In this document: positions 8,858 to 19,280 of the stretch, in pieces | Numbering within the stretch: position 1 is the first letter of the stretch | Layout of the letters: the number at the start of each line of letters is the position of its first letter | From: Pisolithus tinctorius | Taxonomy: Eukaryota > Basidiomycota > Agaricomycetes > Boletales > Pisolithaceae | Assembly (NCBI GenBank): GCA_024663395.1 | Contig: JANFAH010000004.1 | Location: forward strand, 3,658,001 to 3,722,000 | DNA length: 64,000 bases | Direction: 5' to 3' | Translations under genes and position numbers: made by a program | Notes under the pieces: generated by a model | Told to the model about the DNA's origin: nothing | Database searches by the model: none | What the model saw: the letters and a program-made list of their open reading frames with translations, nothing else

Positions 8858-11493
8858 CAGTCAAAAAGGTCATAATGCATACTGGTGGGGCAGCCAAAAC
8901 CTAATGCATTACTAGTAATATGTAGCACCAAATATGTCACATTTTGTGACATGCTGTGACTCCCCTCTGAACTGTGACATGGGAATTTGCCATCCATATG
9001 CTGTCTATACAGTTGAATAAGGGTACTAATACATGTGTTTCATACAATAAAATGATCTAGCGTAGTCTGCTTGTTATTAAGGAGTTCATCACGTTGTAAA
9101 CTGGCACAGTATTTAGCTAGAGAACTTGATAGCTCGAAGGAAAACACAGGATCACCATATTGCATGCACTTGGCTTCGAGCTGCCTGCATAACTTGAGAA
9201 GATCAGCATGCAAGAGCGACGGACCTGCCGAGACATCATCAACGTCAGCATCTTTGTCCTCTATCTCAATGATGTCCCCTTTTGCAATAGCAATTTCACA
9301 TTGCACTTCATCAGCAATTCCTTTGATACTCCCATCCTTAGCATCTGATGAGCCTGAGTCAAAATCCGCCCAACTCCTTTCTCCAACAGGGTCCAGCAGC
9401 TCATCAATGGTCAAAAGAGTTCCAAAAATGCGATTGCATGACTTCAATGCACGAACTGAGTCCATTAATTCAGCTTCAAGTGAAACCATTTGACTGGGTT
9501 TGGGTGGCAGTGCAGTCCTCGCAGGAATACGAAGTTTCAGACCACTACGGGAGAATGCAGCTTGTGAAAGGTGATCCACAGCCTTCAGTGCATCTTCAAC
9601 AACATCTTCGGCATCCATGATGGCCTTGAGAGCTGGTCACCAGTGTGAATCATCAAACCGAACCCCGAGGTGGGCCTGCAAAGCAGTCTCAGCATCTGGT
9701 AGGGTCATTTCTCCAGACGTTGCAAAATCATGGATAATTTTCCATGCGAGAGGGTCAGCATGTGTGGGATATGGAAGGAGGGATGATATGGAAGAGGAGT
9801 CCCTAGATTTTAGCTCGTCAGTTTGATGTTGTAGTAAGGCATGATGTATGACTTACGGCTGTATGTGTGTGTGGTCCCAACAGTGTTGGATTGTCTGTGC
9901 AGTGATTTCGCTCCAGGCTTTCTTTGCCATGGTCATTCCATCAAGGAGATCAATCTTGTAAATTTCACACTCCCCAGCTGCATCCTGATCAAGTGCATGA
10001 GCACAAAACTGACGACGATAGTGTGCCTTGAAACAGCAAATGATCCCTGCATCACAAGGCTGTATGAAGGATGTCATGTTTGGTTTGAAAAACTCAAGGC
10101 AGACATTTGTAGGTTCATATGACACAACATGACCCTTGAAATTATCAATAAAGAGGCATATGTGCTGTTTTTGATGCTTCATACGAAGATCAAGTCCCTT
10201 TAGCCACCTACAAGCATGTTAAATTAATGTACAAAATGCAAGTTATAAGTCATAACTTACTCTTCAAAGAGATCTGCTGTCATCCATGCCTTTTTATTAT
10301 AACGATAGCAAAATCCACGTTCTTCTGGTCCTTGTTTCTTGAAGCAGCGAGGCTTCTTTGCTCTGCCAATAAAGAATGGTTCAAGTTTCTCACTACCATC
10401 GGCATTGCATGCAAAACCAATAGTTATATGAAACTTATCCTTTTTCTTTCTGCTCATCTGTTTTGTCGCAAGACTGCGGTCTGGGGGTGCACTAAAAATG
10501 GAAATTAGATAAGGATAACCATATGATAAGGATGCTTACTATGGGAATAGTGCTGTCTCGTCGAAATTCCAGCGATCTCTTGGAGCATATTGAGCAAGAA
10601 TTTTCTTACAGCGTTCTTGTTCCACATTAACAGCTGTTGTGTCTACAGAACCTGCTTCACCGTGTAGATGATGCTCCCATATTTTGTAAGTGTTACAAAA
10701 GGATTGCAGCCACCCATCACCAGCAAGTCTTTCATTCTGTGGAATTTGCAATTCTTCCTCAAACCTCTTGCGCTTCTCCCGTAGCATTTGGCCTGTTATG
10801 GGCTCACATATATCTTCCATATGTCCTACCCAAAGAATTAGGGCCCATTCAACTTGTGGGGATGTCACAATCTGGGGCCGCTTTAATGAGAGTGCCGTGG
10901 GATTGTCATTGACATGAGCTTCCATTTTTGGACGTTCCCACAATTTGCAAGACAAGGTTGACTGGTCGAAGAGAAGTGCACCAGTCTCCAATGAGCAGAA
11001 GTGCTGAACGATGTTGGCCTGAGTTGTGGTAGGATGGTTATCAATGAAGCTATAGACTTGCATCCAATCTGAAAGTGTGAGATTCTGTTGAGTTACAGAT
11101 GAAGTTTTGGCTGAGGTGCAAGGAGCATCTTTAATTTTCTGCCATTTTGCAGGCTTAGGGGCATCTGCAGAGGCACCTCGAGGTTTACGTTTTAGAGAGA
11201 GAAGCATCGCAAAAAAATGATATGATGGGCCAGCAGCTAGTACATCATATTCTCATTATATAGAAGTTCAGATTCTGTACAATAGGGTTGTCAGACAATG
11301 CAGCAATGCACCCAGCTGATCCCCATTGACCATTGTACACACCTGATAATGCATAATATTGATAAAAACTCAATGCATTATTACTTTGCATAAATATTAC
11401 ATATTTCAGTGAGCCCGACTATGGATCTAGCAAATATCAATGCAATACTGAATTTATGCACCAGTACCATATGTACTATGACCTTTTTGACTG
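8858..11493 (-). mobile_element. Tigger/pogo-type DNA transposon (IS630-Tc1-mariner superfamily)
   Basis: Terminal inverted repeats beginning CAGTCAAAAAGGTCATA start at 8858 (plus strand) and 11493 (minus strand), and each is flanked by TA (8856-8857 and 11494-11495), the TA target duplication typical of the superfamily. The 2636-bp unit encloses one four-exon transposase gene on the minus strand and nothing else. Apart from a single premature stop the element looks complete. Confidence 0.93.
9040..11207 (-). pseudogene. Tigger/pogo-like DDE transposase with one premature TGA
   Basis: Four exons join in phase: 11207-10540, 10491-10261, 10207-9857 and 9802-9040, separated by GT-AG introns of 48, 53 and 54 bp, for about 670 codons. 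The N-terminal part carries a CENP-B-type helix-turn-helix region, including the phrase AGDGWLQSFCNTYKI. The DDE_1 catalytic domain follows: WNFDETALF (first Asp), ICLFIDNFKGH (second Asp) and MTSFIQPCDAGII (third Asp). The C-terminal extension is acidic and ends DHFIV. An in-frame TGA at the complement of 9637-9639 (HW-stop-PALKAI) truncates only this tail, after the catalytic core, so a shortened product could still be made. Start chosen as the first ATG of the open frame, 286 bp inside the right inverted repeat. Confidence 0.88.
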
Positions 11494-11649
11494 TATATGC
11501 TCAAAGAAAGCTGTTCTCAAAGCTGGTAATAATCTCATCTTAATGCTCTTGAGTGACAAGCTCCATGTTATGAACATAATTTATGTTTTAGCTACAGTAA
11601 AGTGATTCACTCAATGTTTCCAAGCTTTGTGGTCAGCTTGACGGCCATA

Positions 11650-11782
11650 GGCATGCTCAATTGCAGATGTTGTCCAAAAAGTTGTTGAGTTTGTCAAACT
11701 TATATTGAGGTTTCTGTCACTCGAAGCGAGACAGGCAGGGCTATGCGAGTGCAGGTGAGGTAATGCTGGCTCCAGCCGCTCT
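11650..11782 (+). repeat. left inverted repeat of the Harbinger element
   Basis: Matches the reverse complement of 21171-21305 over about 130 bp, including the exact stretch gtttctgtcactcgaagcga. Confidence 0.88.
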
Positions 11783-13085
11783 GAGGCCTGTTTAGGCAAG
11801 AGCACTGATGTGGCAATGCTTATCGACGAAGACTCGAGCGCTGGTCTATCTCAACGTTCAACGCTCACCACATGCCGCACATGGGGCAACTACGACAACA
11901 GGATGCCAGTGATCTGCTTGCATTGTATTCTGCACATGCATGCATGCTGGCAGAGTCAAGGCAAGAACGAGCTCAAATTCAGCAGGATCTTGAAGGCAGA
12001 CAAGATGCTGAGTCAGAAGAACATGATCTACGAGTCTCACTTTTTTTTTTTAGGACAAGCATGGGGCTCTATGTTCTCTCTGGGTTACTATCACCACTGA
12101 TTCTTCGTGGCCCTTACAATCAATGGCAGAAGTGTAATGAATTTTTTGAGTTGTCTCTGAGCTGGCCAGATCGTGATTTCCGCCATGAATACCGGTGAGT
12201 CATGTCCATTTCCATCACTGATGGATCCTGATAGACTGAGCAGGATGGGCTGTACTACATTTGATTGCTTGGTGCACATGTTGGAGAAAAATCCAATCTT
12301 TGAATCCACTGGAACAAAGCCACAACAGCCAATGTGCTTTCAACTTGCTTGTTTCCTTCTTCATTATGGGATATTGGGTGCAAATCCCATGCAGGCCACA
12401 CACAAGCTAGGGATTGGTTTTGGCACTGTCTTCTTTTACTGTAGGCGAGTAGTACGTGCCTTGAGGGAACTTGGCCTCAAAGTTGTGACATGGGGCAATG
12501 AAGAGCGCCATCAGGAAATTGCGAGGCATGTTATGGATCATTCTGGCATCCCAAACTGCATTGGGATGCTGGATGGCACACTCATCCACCTAACACAGAT
12601 GCCAGAGCGCAATGGCTTCTCTTTTATGTGCCGGAAGAAATTTCCTGCAGTGCATTGATATAATTCTTGCAATGTCTTGTGCTCACCTTGTTACAAGTTA
12701 AATGTTCAAGTCATCATTGATCATGAGTGCCGTTTCACTGCAGTTGAGCTTGGATGGCCTGGATCAGTATCTGATGTGACGATGTGGAAGAAGTCACATA
12801 TCTGGCAACAGCGCTCTCACTACCTTCGAGACAATGCTTTATTGCTTGCAGACAAAGGTATAGTTATCTAGTCATCGTGTTTTGGGTGTGCTGATGGGCC
12901 GCTAGGTTATCTGTCATCACCATATATTCTCTGCCCATTCACAGAGCCTGAGGTCAATACACAGCCACCTGTGGAGAGGCAACGTCACTGGAAGTTCAAC
13001 AGATGACTGTCTTCACAGCACATCACAGTCGAGCATTCCCTTGGCCTTCTGAAGGGCCAGTTTCCAAGCCTGAAGGACATGCCGC

Positions 13086-13435
13086 TGTAGGAAAATGTAA
13101 GATTTTAGAGAGAGCAGTTTAGTAGGGATATCTGAGGGGAATGAGTAGGCCAAAAGGGGCTTCTATAGCCTAGGCAAGGATCCTGGTAGACGTCTGAAGG
13201 CTTCTATGGCTGTCTGGGTGCAGGGAAACGACCTGCTCGAACTCGTCTCTCATCTGTGGTAACTCGTCTGTTGTTTTAAAAAAAACTAACTACATCCAGT
13301 ACTAGGTAGTGCTGACTAAGCGACCAAAAATGCGAAATTCTAAGTACCACTAGCAGAAAAAACTCCTAGAATCAAAACTAAATAAAATGAACAAAATAAA
13401 ACAATTCCCCCAGTAGGGAAATTACATTCCCTACA
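13086..13435 (-). repeat. LTR (element 3' LTR) of the gag-only retrotransposon
   Basis: 350 bp, plus strand begins TGTAGGAAAATG and ends ATTCCCTACA; I find no difference from 16678-17027. Confidence 0.95.
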
Positions 13436-13729
13436 TCCCAGGGGTACTCGAGATCTTGACTGTCCCCAGTCAACCCGAAGGCGGCTTGACTACACAATAA
13501 TCCATGGTCACGAGGGAGGAGGCGAGACAACGACTCGTTGACGAAAAACGGGTGCTCGGAATGCCACGATACAAGATATGATGACAGAAGGGAATGCAGC
13601 GAGGACCTTGCAAAATGAAAGGAGAGAATCCACGTGCCCGATCCCGAGATATCCACAAAACCGCCCAAAGGTATCCTCATCCACCAAAAACCAAATGTAG
13701 CCACGAGTTCTGCAGCGACGACGATGGAA

Positions 13730-14775
13730 AAGCTACCATTCTGAAGCTGTCGAATAGTAGCATCAGGATCCCGAAAAGCGAGAGATCCGGTCGAGAAACG
13801 AGTGAGATAATCAAGGAGTTGTCTGAAAGTGTCTCTAACCACAAAAATGGGCATATCTCGACGATAGCTGTGCGGAATTTGACAGAAGAGGCGTCCCCAG
13901 AAAGGGCTACGCAAGGGGAATGGACTTCCAGAAAAGCGAGAGGAACGGTGCCCGAGTGCGCAAGATACGACGAGAGGACTTCGAGGGTGGGGAGAAGGGG
14001 TCAACTCGCACAACAACGGCTGGGACGATCAACACGAAACTCCGGAAGACGGTAGAGGACCCGTAGACGAACAGGGAGAACGAGGAGATAAGCCGATTGG
14101 ATCAGCCGATCCAGAGCTATACGCAAAACTGGCTCGAAGCCCTCTGGATACGAAAACGCTGATATCTCGACAATGGTTGCGCGGAATTTTACAAAGCATG
14201 TGTCCCCAGGAAGGGCTCAGCGAGAGGGATGAACGACCCGAAAAGAGAGAGGAACGGCGCAGAACTGTGCGAGCTACTGCGGCAAGACCTCGAGGTGACC
14301 TTCTCACAAAAATGCGAATACCTCCGAAACCGCTGCGCGCGCCAAAACATTCTTGGTATCCCTGGAAAGGTCTCGTCGAGTAGTACCGGCATGCCAAAAG
14401 GCGAGAGACGCGGCACAAATTCGCGTGAGTTACAGTCAGAAGACCTCATGCGCCAAAAATGCGAAATAACTCTGGAACCACTGAGCGCGCTGGAACATTC
14501 TTGGGCTCTCTGGAAAGCTCTGGTCGAGTAGTACCAGTCCGCGGAAAAGCGAGAGGCGTGACGCGGAAACGAGCGAGATACGACTACAGGACCCTGAGAA
14601 TGGACCTATCCACAAAAAAAACGCGAATATCTCCTCAACGGCTGGGCGCCTGCAAGCGATCTTGGTACCAACAGAGAGCTAACGTCGAGTAGAACGAGCC
14701 TGCCAAAAAGCGAGAGGCACGGCGTGATAACGAGCGAGATACACGCTCGGTATGTGCTCGGTACGAGGGAGGTAG
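13730..14775. repeat. degenerate ~155-bp tandem array in the gag-only element
   Basis: A motif like c-g-aaaagcgagag-gcggc recurs near 13772, 13928, 14236, 14392, 14540 and 14702, with one degenerate unit near 14085. Spacings of 156, 308, 156, 148 and 162 imply about seven units of roughly 155 bp. Other unit landmarks are atatctcgac-a-tggctg and gtcgagtagta. No coding frame is convincing here, although shadow frames exist on both strands. Confidence 0.75.
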
Positions 14776-15074
14776 CATTTGTCTTGACAAGCGACGAGCG
14801 GTGTCGGCAGTAATTTCGTCAGAACTGTATCCGCGGATGGGAGGTGTCGTGTAGAGCGCGGGGAGGTGCTAGGTGCAATGCTACTCAGTGTTCTGCGGGG
14901 AACTCGAGCCTGGGGGGTAAAACACAGAACACAAGAAAAGAAAAACTAAACATGTATAAGGTACTGAAAACTCCGCATAACGAGTAGGTAAATCCATACT
15001 AGATATTGTAAGATCCATAGGGCAAAAAAAAGAAACGAAAAAAAAACATAACAGAATTCGCGTGACACGCAGCA

Positions 15075-16451
15075 TTAATGCGCTCTTCGAGAGCGCCGGG
15101 GCGCGCGACTGCGGCTGCGCGACCGCTTCGGCTTGGAACAGATGTATGAATCCGCCTTCCTCGAACGTGAACGAGAGCGCGGGGGCAAGGACGACGACGA
15201 CGAGGAAGAAGGGAGTGAGCTATTGGTCGAATATGAATATGAGCGCCTTCGAGTGTGATAACGCATCGAGCTGCGGGCATATGACTGGACTGGTATAAAA
15301 TCATCTTTCGAACATATGTATGAACCCGTTCGAGTCTGCGAGCGCGAACACGAACGACGGCACGAGGGCAATTGGCCCTGGGTATGTGGCCACCTCGACT
15401 GTGGCTGCGCGTGCGGTGAACTGCGAGAGCGCTCGGCTGATGAGTGATGAGACCGAATGGCTGGTGGGTCGGGAACTACTGGCTCGAGCTGGATAGTAGG
15501 TAGGGACTGAGTATGCATGATGCTCGTTCGAGCGGGTACACGCGATGGTGTGTCGAACACACTTCGAGAGGGTGCGGCTGTGGGTGAAAGCGAGCGAGTG
15601 GGCGATGAGCCCGTATGAGCCTCAAGCTGGCTTGTCAACGAAGACCAGTTGTCGAGACGGTCTCGTAGAGTCCGTCCAGCAACTTCACGCGGGATTTCCT
15701 GACCTGTAGGTAGAACAATGCGACCGTTTACAAGTAGACACTTTCCTGAAGCTAAATACAACTTGAATGAATGGCAACCTGCCCGAATATGGCCCGAAAG
15801 TCCGCAGAAGAAGCAGAACGAGTACAAACGGCGGGGGGAGTGATTGTCTGAGGCGTGTGATGGCTGCACGTGTGAACTGTCGAGCTTGCTGCTCTTCCAG
15901 AGGCCGCCGCTCGACCTCAGGACCTCCTTAGCTGTAGACATTAGACTGAGCACAGAGTACTCTGATGCGTCATGGTGTTCGAGCACCTCTCGCCTGAACT
16001 CTGGAGGGAACCCATACTTGAACATACTGGCCAGGTGGGGCAATGGACCCAGTAGGTTCTCGAGAGATAACGAAATTCGACGGAAATTGCGATAATATTG
16101 CCCTAGGGATGACATTGAGATGACATCTGAACTCGCAAATCCAACCTTTAGGCTGGCAAGCTCGGCGGCATGACTTCGACTTGTTTCATCTAATTCCGGG
16201 TACTGCTGAGTGATTTCTGAGGTAAAATGAGCCCAATCTCCAACGCTACTACTGACGAAGTGGGACCAGAGGTCCGCCGACTCGAAAGGTGCATATTTGA
16301 GAGCAAATTTGATGCGCGCGAGCCCGTCCGAGAGGCCGAACCCATCACAGAAGTCGATTATGTCATCAAAATAGCTTCGAAGGTCCTTGGGGCGCCCAGA
16401 GAAGCTCGGTGCTTCGGGTGAGCCTCGGCACGGAATCTTGAGGCCGAGCAT
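15075..16451 (-). CDS. retrotransposon gag protein with CCHC zinc knuckle and Arg/Ser-rich tail
   Basis: A 458-residue frame with an ATG at 16451, open to the stop at 15075-15077. Residues about 10-180 align by eye with the gag core of the Gypsy element at 42241-52699 (EAPSFSGRPKDLRSYFDD here, KAPKFSGRTEDITCYLKD there). A canonical knuckle CFFCGLSGHIRAGC (C-x2-C-x4-H-x4-C) sits at residues 213-226, followed by ASGKCLLVNGRIVLPTGQEI and EVAGRTLRDRL, which also match the Gypsy gag. The C-terminal 150 residues are rich in Ser, Arg and Pro, with runs such as RSRSRSRK and RSRSRAPRRSRR, basic enough to bind nucleic acid. Gag would package element RNA; the frame is undamaged, unlike nearly all other transposon genes here. 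Confidence 0.9.
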   Translation of the reverse strand: MLGLKIPCRGSPEAPSFSGRPKDLRSYFDDIIDFCDGFGLSDGLARIKFALKYAPFESADLWSHFVSSSVGDWAHFTSEITQQYPELDETSRSHAAELASLKVGFASSDVISMSSLGQYYRNFRRISLSLENLLGPLPHLASMFKYGFPPEFRREVLEHHDASEYSVLSLMSTAKEVLRSSGGLWKSSKLDSSHVQPSHASDNHSPRRLYSFCFFCGLSGHIRAGCHSFKLYLASGKCLLVNGRIVLPTGQEIPREVAGRTLRDRLDNWSSLTSQLEAHTGSSPTRSLSPTAAPSRSVFDTPSRVPARTSIMHTQSLPTIQLEPVVPDPPAIRSHHSSAERSRSSPHAQPQSRWPHTQGQLPSCRRSCSRSQTRTGSYICSKDDFIPVQSYARSSMRYHTRRRSYSYSTNSSLPSSSSSSSLPPRSRSRSRKADSYICSKPKRSRSRSRAPRRSRRAH

Positions 16452-16677
16452 GACTTCGGGAGTTTATACGAGTGTGAATGCTTGATAAGTGAGTGCGCGC
16501 AAGTGGGAAAACACGAAAATGCGAGCAAAGTGACTGCAAAAATGAGACCAAAAGGCGAAATCTGCTAAACTGAGCCTGAAAATTGCGAAAATGAAGCTGG
16601 AGACTGCAAAATATGAATCTGGGAAGGTTGGGATGGGTGCCAGGCTAAGACAGAAGCCCCTCGCGGTGGGCTCCAGT

Positions 16678-17027
16678 TGTAGGAAAATGTAAGATTTTAG
16701 AGAGAGCAGTTTAGTAGGGATATCTGAGGGGAATGAGTAGGCCAAAAGGGGCTTCTATAGCCTAGGCAAGGATCCTGGTAGACGTCTGAAGGCTTCTATG
16801 GCTGTCTGGGTGCAGGGAAACGACCTGCTCGAACTCGTCTCTCATCTGTGGTAACTCGTCTGTTGTTTTAAAAAAAACTAACTACATCCAGTACTAGGTA
16901 GTGCTGACTAAGCGACCAAAAATGCGAAATTCTAAGTACCACTAGCAGAAAAAACTCCTAGAATCAAAACTAAATAAAATGAACAAAATAAAACAATTCC
17001 CCCAGTAGGGAAATTACATTCCCTACA
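16678..17027 (-). repeat. LTR (element 5' LTR) of the gag-only retrotransposon
   Basis: Second 350-bp copy, apparently identical to 13086-13435. Followed on the plus side by the CCGC duplication (17028-17031) and then the resumed Harbinger transposase. Confidence 0.95.
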
Positions 17028-17423
17028 CCGCCAGAGCAGGACATAGGCAATACCTATTGAGCAGTGGAGGCACTGGTTGCTCTGCACAACTTGTGCATAG
17101 ACTTGGGTGATCATCCACAACTCATTCCTTTCTTTGAAAACAGTAATACTGAGGTCGACAATGGTGATATTGATGATGTGGATTTGTGTGGCTATGGAGA
17201 GGCTGATGACATTCAAGCTGCTGGAACAGCACTTCCTGCTTGGGAGACAGATGAGTGGCTCAGGGAAGCTGGTCAGCAGCGACAGAATGTAATATTAGAT
17301 GACCTCTTTCCAGTATGATACCTGATGATTACTGATTGATAGAGAAGTAGTTCAGTAGCACTTCACGTGCACGGGCCTTGACCTCCTCTGGCATTCCTTC
17401 CATCAACATAACCTCTCATGCGT

Positions 17424-19280
17424 TGTGAGTCAAAGTGTGGAATGCTGGTGAAAACCAAACAAATCCAACACCAAAAGACAAATAAAAGCGAGTGGTGGTT
17501 TGCCTCTGCGGAACCTGGAGTGCAGAGAAACCTAAAGTGGGGGGAGTTTCAATGGCAGGTGCTCCTAGCGCAAGTCGACGACGAGTTACGCAGGAGAAGA
17601 CAAGCAAGTGATGATTGGATGGGGGATGCTGAACAGAGCAAAGGTGTTCAGCTGAAAGGACTTGGGATGATGGACTTTAATAAGATGTGCTCCTGGCGCA
17701 AGTCGATGACGAGTTACGCAGGAGTGGAGGGATGACAAAGACTGCTGACTAAGAGGAAGCTTCAGATGAATAATGGAGGCAGGTAGACTCTTCCAAATGA
17801 GCCTCAACTACCAAGTATACAAATGATGACAGATAGACCCCTTCATGGAGCCTCAACTGTCGACGATGAGATAGGCACTGGACTGACTGCTGGACTGCTT
17901 CTGAATTGATTCTCGATTGATTGTTTTTTTTGGGTAGCTAAGTACATGGGGGTTTATATACTATGGGGGGAGCACAGCTTGTGACAAACAAGGCACAAAC
18001 ACTTGGTAAGTAATGAGTAAGGACTGAGTAATCATGATGAGTAAGTGAGAAATGAAAAGTAAGCAAGCAAGGAGGATTGGTAAGTATTGGCAATGAACGA
18101 GTCAAGGATAGTCAAAATATCACAGAATGAGTCAAACGGAGTCAGAAACTGAGTAAGCGCACTGATATCACATTAGGGGGTGGCGATGCAAGTCAGATCT
18201 CGGTGGAGACATCTCTAGATCCAAAGATGGCATGACAGATGGATGGTGTTTCCAGATAGGGAAGTATTAATTCCAGAATTGAAGGGCATGAGTCAGGCGT
18301 CAAAGGGGGCTAGGGCATTGGGGGTCTGTGGGGCAATGAGAGCATACGCGATCGCGTCTCCCACCCTTCCATCCTCTCAGCGAAGTTAACAAAAACTTCA
18401 TGAATGGGGCTCTGATGGAGGAGGAGGAGAAGGGGGGATGTCTTCTGCTGGATCTTGCAGTAGGAAGGCAAGATGCATGTCATACTCGTCATGAATGCGA
18501 TCAGGGAGGCTGGAGGACAGTAGATTATACTGCAGCTGTCGCAATGCAGGAAGAATGATGGACGAGACTGGAATAAAGACGGTGCATGGAGCAGGGAGGA
18601 ACGATCCATATGCTTCATCAACCGGGGAGACTGAAACGACCACATAAGACCTTTCTAACCGAGTGACAGACCTGAGGCGACCAAAGAACGTCCTTCTGGA
18701 AGTCATACTGACAAGGAGAACACGCTGACCAAGCTGCATGGGATGAGATGGGGCTGACAACGACAGGATGAACCAGGGGGCCTCAGGACGGAAGCTGGTG
18801 GGAATGCCTGGCAGATATACGTAGCCACTGTCTCTGGCAAATGAGACAAGTGAGATGACTGACGAAGAGGTGGCCATGATTGATGGACTTAGCGAAATGA
18901 GCGTCTGATGGATGGAGTGCTGTAGAAACGTGTAGGGTGCGAGGATCCTCTCCAAATTTGGAAGGAAGAATCGTGGGGCTGAGCACTTTAAGCGAGTATG
19001 TGAACCGAGTTGATATCTTTGGAAATGGCAGAGATACGACGAAAACCGGAATGCCGTACACGGGCGCTAAAAACTTTTAATGCGCGCTTAACTCGCTTCC
19101 TCTTTTCTCTTTAGCACTGATGACTCGTTCTTGTGCGAAGGATGACTGTTCACGTCCAACAGTCTTTCTACGCATGAGGCCTTTAGTCTTCATCTGCATG
19201 CACGGGCATTGTGCGCAACTCGTCAACGAGTTAGGCAGAGTCAGCTGTAACCATGTCCACAACACCTTTGGTGTGTGACA
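17424..19280 (-). repeat. 1.86-kb solo LTR, copy 3 (TSD GCGT), inside the Myb-like gene
   Basis: Begins TGTGAGTCAAAG and ends GTGTGTGACA, flanked by GCGT at 17420-17423 and 19281-19284. It carries the same internal direct repeat and the same minus-strand frame as copies 1 and 2, and lies within the 3' coding part of the Harbinger Myb-like gene. Confidence 0.88.
18398..18955 (-). CDS. conserved LTR reading frame, copy 3
   Basis: Same frame as 2822-3481, open to the same PPSPPPPSEPHS terminus. Upstream codons are open as well, but the ATG of copy 1 reads ACG. Product unknown. Confidence 0.3.
   Translation of the reverse strand: MERILAPYTFLQHSIHQTLISLSPSIMATSSSVISLVSFARDSGYVYLPGIPTSFRPEAPWFILSLSAPSHPMQLGQRVLLVSMTSRRTFFGRLRSVTRLERSYVVVSVSPVDEAYGSFLPAPCTVFIPVSSIILPALRQLQYNLLSSSLPDRIHDEYDMHLAFLLQDPAEDIPPSPPPPSEPHS

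Larger units (their letters stand above)
13086..17027 (-). mobile_element. gag-only LTR retrotransposon (TR-GAG/LARD type), young
   Basis: Two direct LTRs of 350 bp (13086-13435 and 16678-17027) that I read as identical, flanked by CCGC at 13082-13085 and 17028-17031. The interior holds one intact gag gene on the minus strand and a long non-coding part; there is no protease, reverse transcriptase or integrase. In element sense (minus strand) the primer-binding site TGGAGCCCACCGCGAGGGG lies two bases inside the 5' LTR (16657-16675) and a polypurine tract ending CCCCTGGGA abuts the 3' LTR at 13436. It is inserted into a conserved motif of the Harbinger transposase. Confidence 0.93.
11872..17318 (+). 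pseudogene. Harbinger DDE_4 transposase, disrupted by a retrotransposon and TGA stops
   Basis: The first exon ends LPLILRGPYNQW...WPDRDFRHEYR; a 40-bp intron (12195-12234) is followed by LSRMGCTTFDCLVHMLEKNP, then the catalytic block with IGMLDGTLIHL, NVQVIIDHECRFT, GWPGSVSDVTMWKKS and LLADKG. A 48-bp intron (12858-12905) leads to CPFTEPE and ITVEHSLGLLKGQFPSLKDMP. The gene breaks at 13085 in that last motif and resumes after the retrotransposon at 17032 with EALVALHNLCIDLGDH, ending at 17318. These are hallmarks of the HARBI1/DDE_4 family, which cuts and pastes the element with help from the Myb-like partner. Stops are TGA at 12656-12658, 13004-13006 and 17058-17060; nothing else breaks the frame. 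The 5' start is uncertain. Confidence 0.87.

Noticed and set aside
13378..14016. 212-codon minus frame at the 3' end of the gag-only element as a pol remnant
   Set aside because: No protease, RT or integrase motif; it overlaps the ~155-bp array and competing plus-strand frames.
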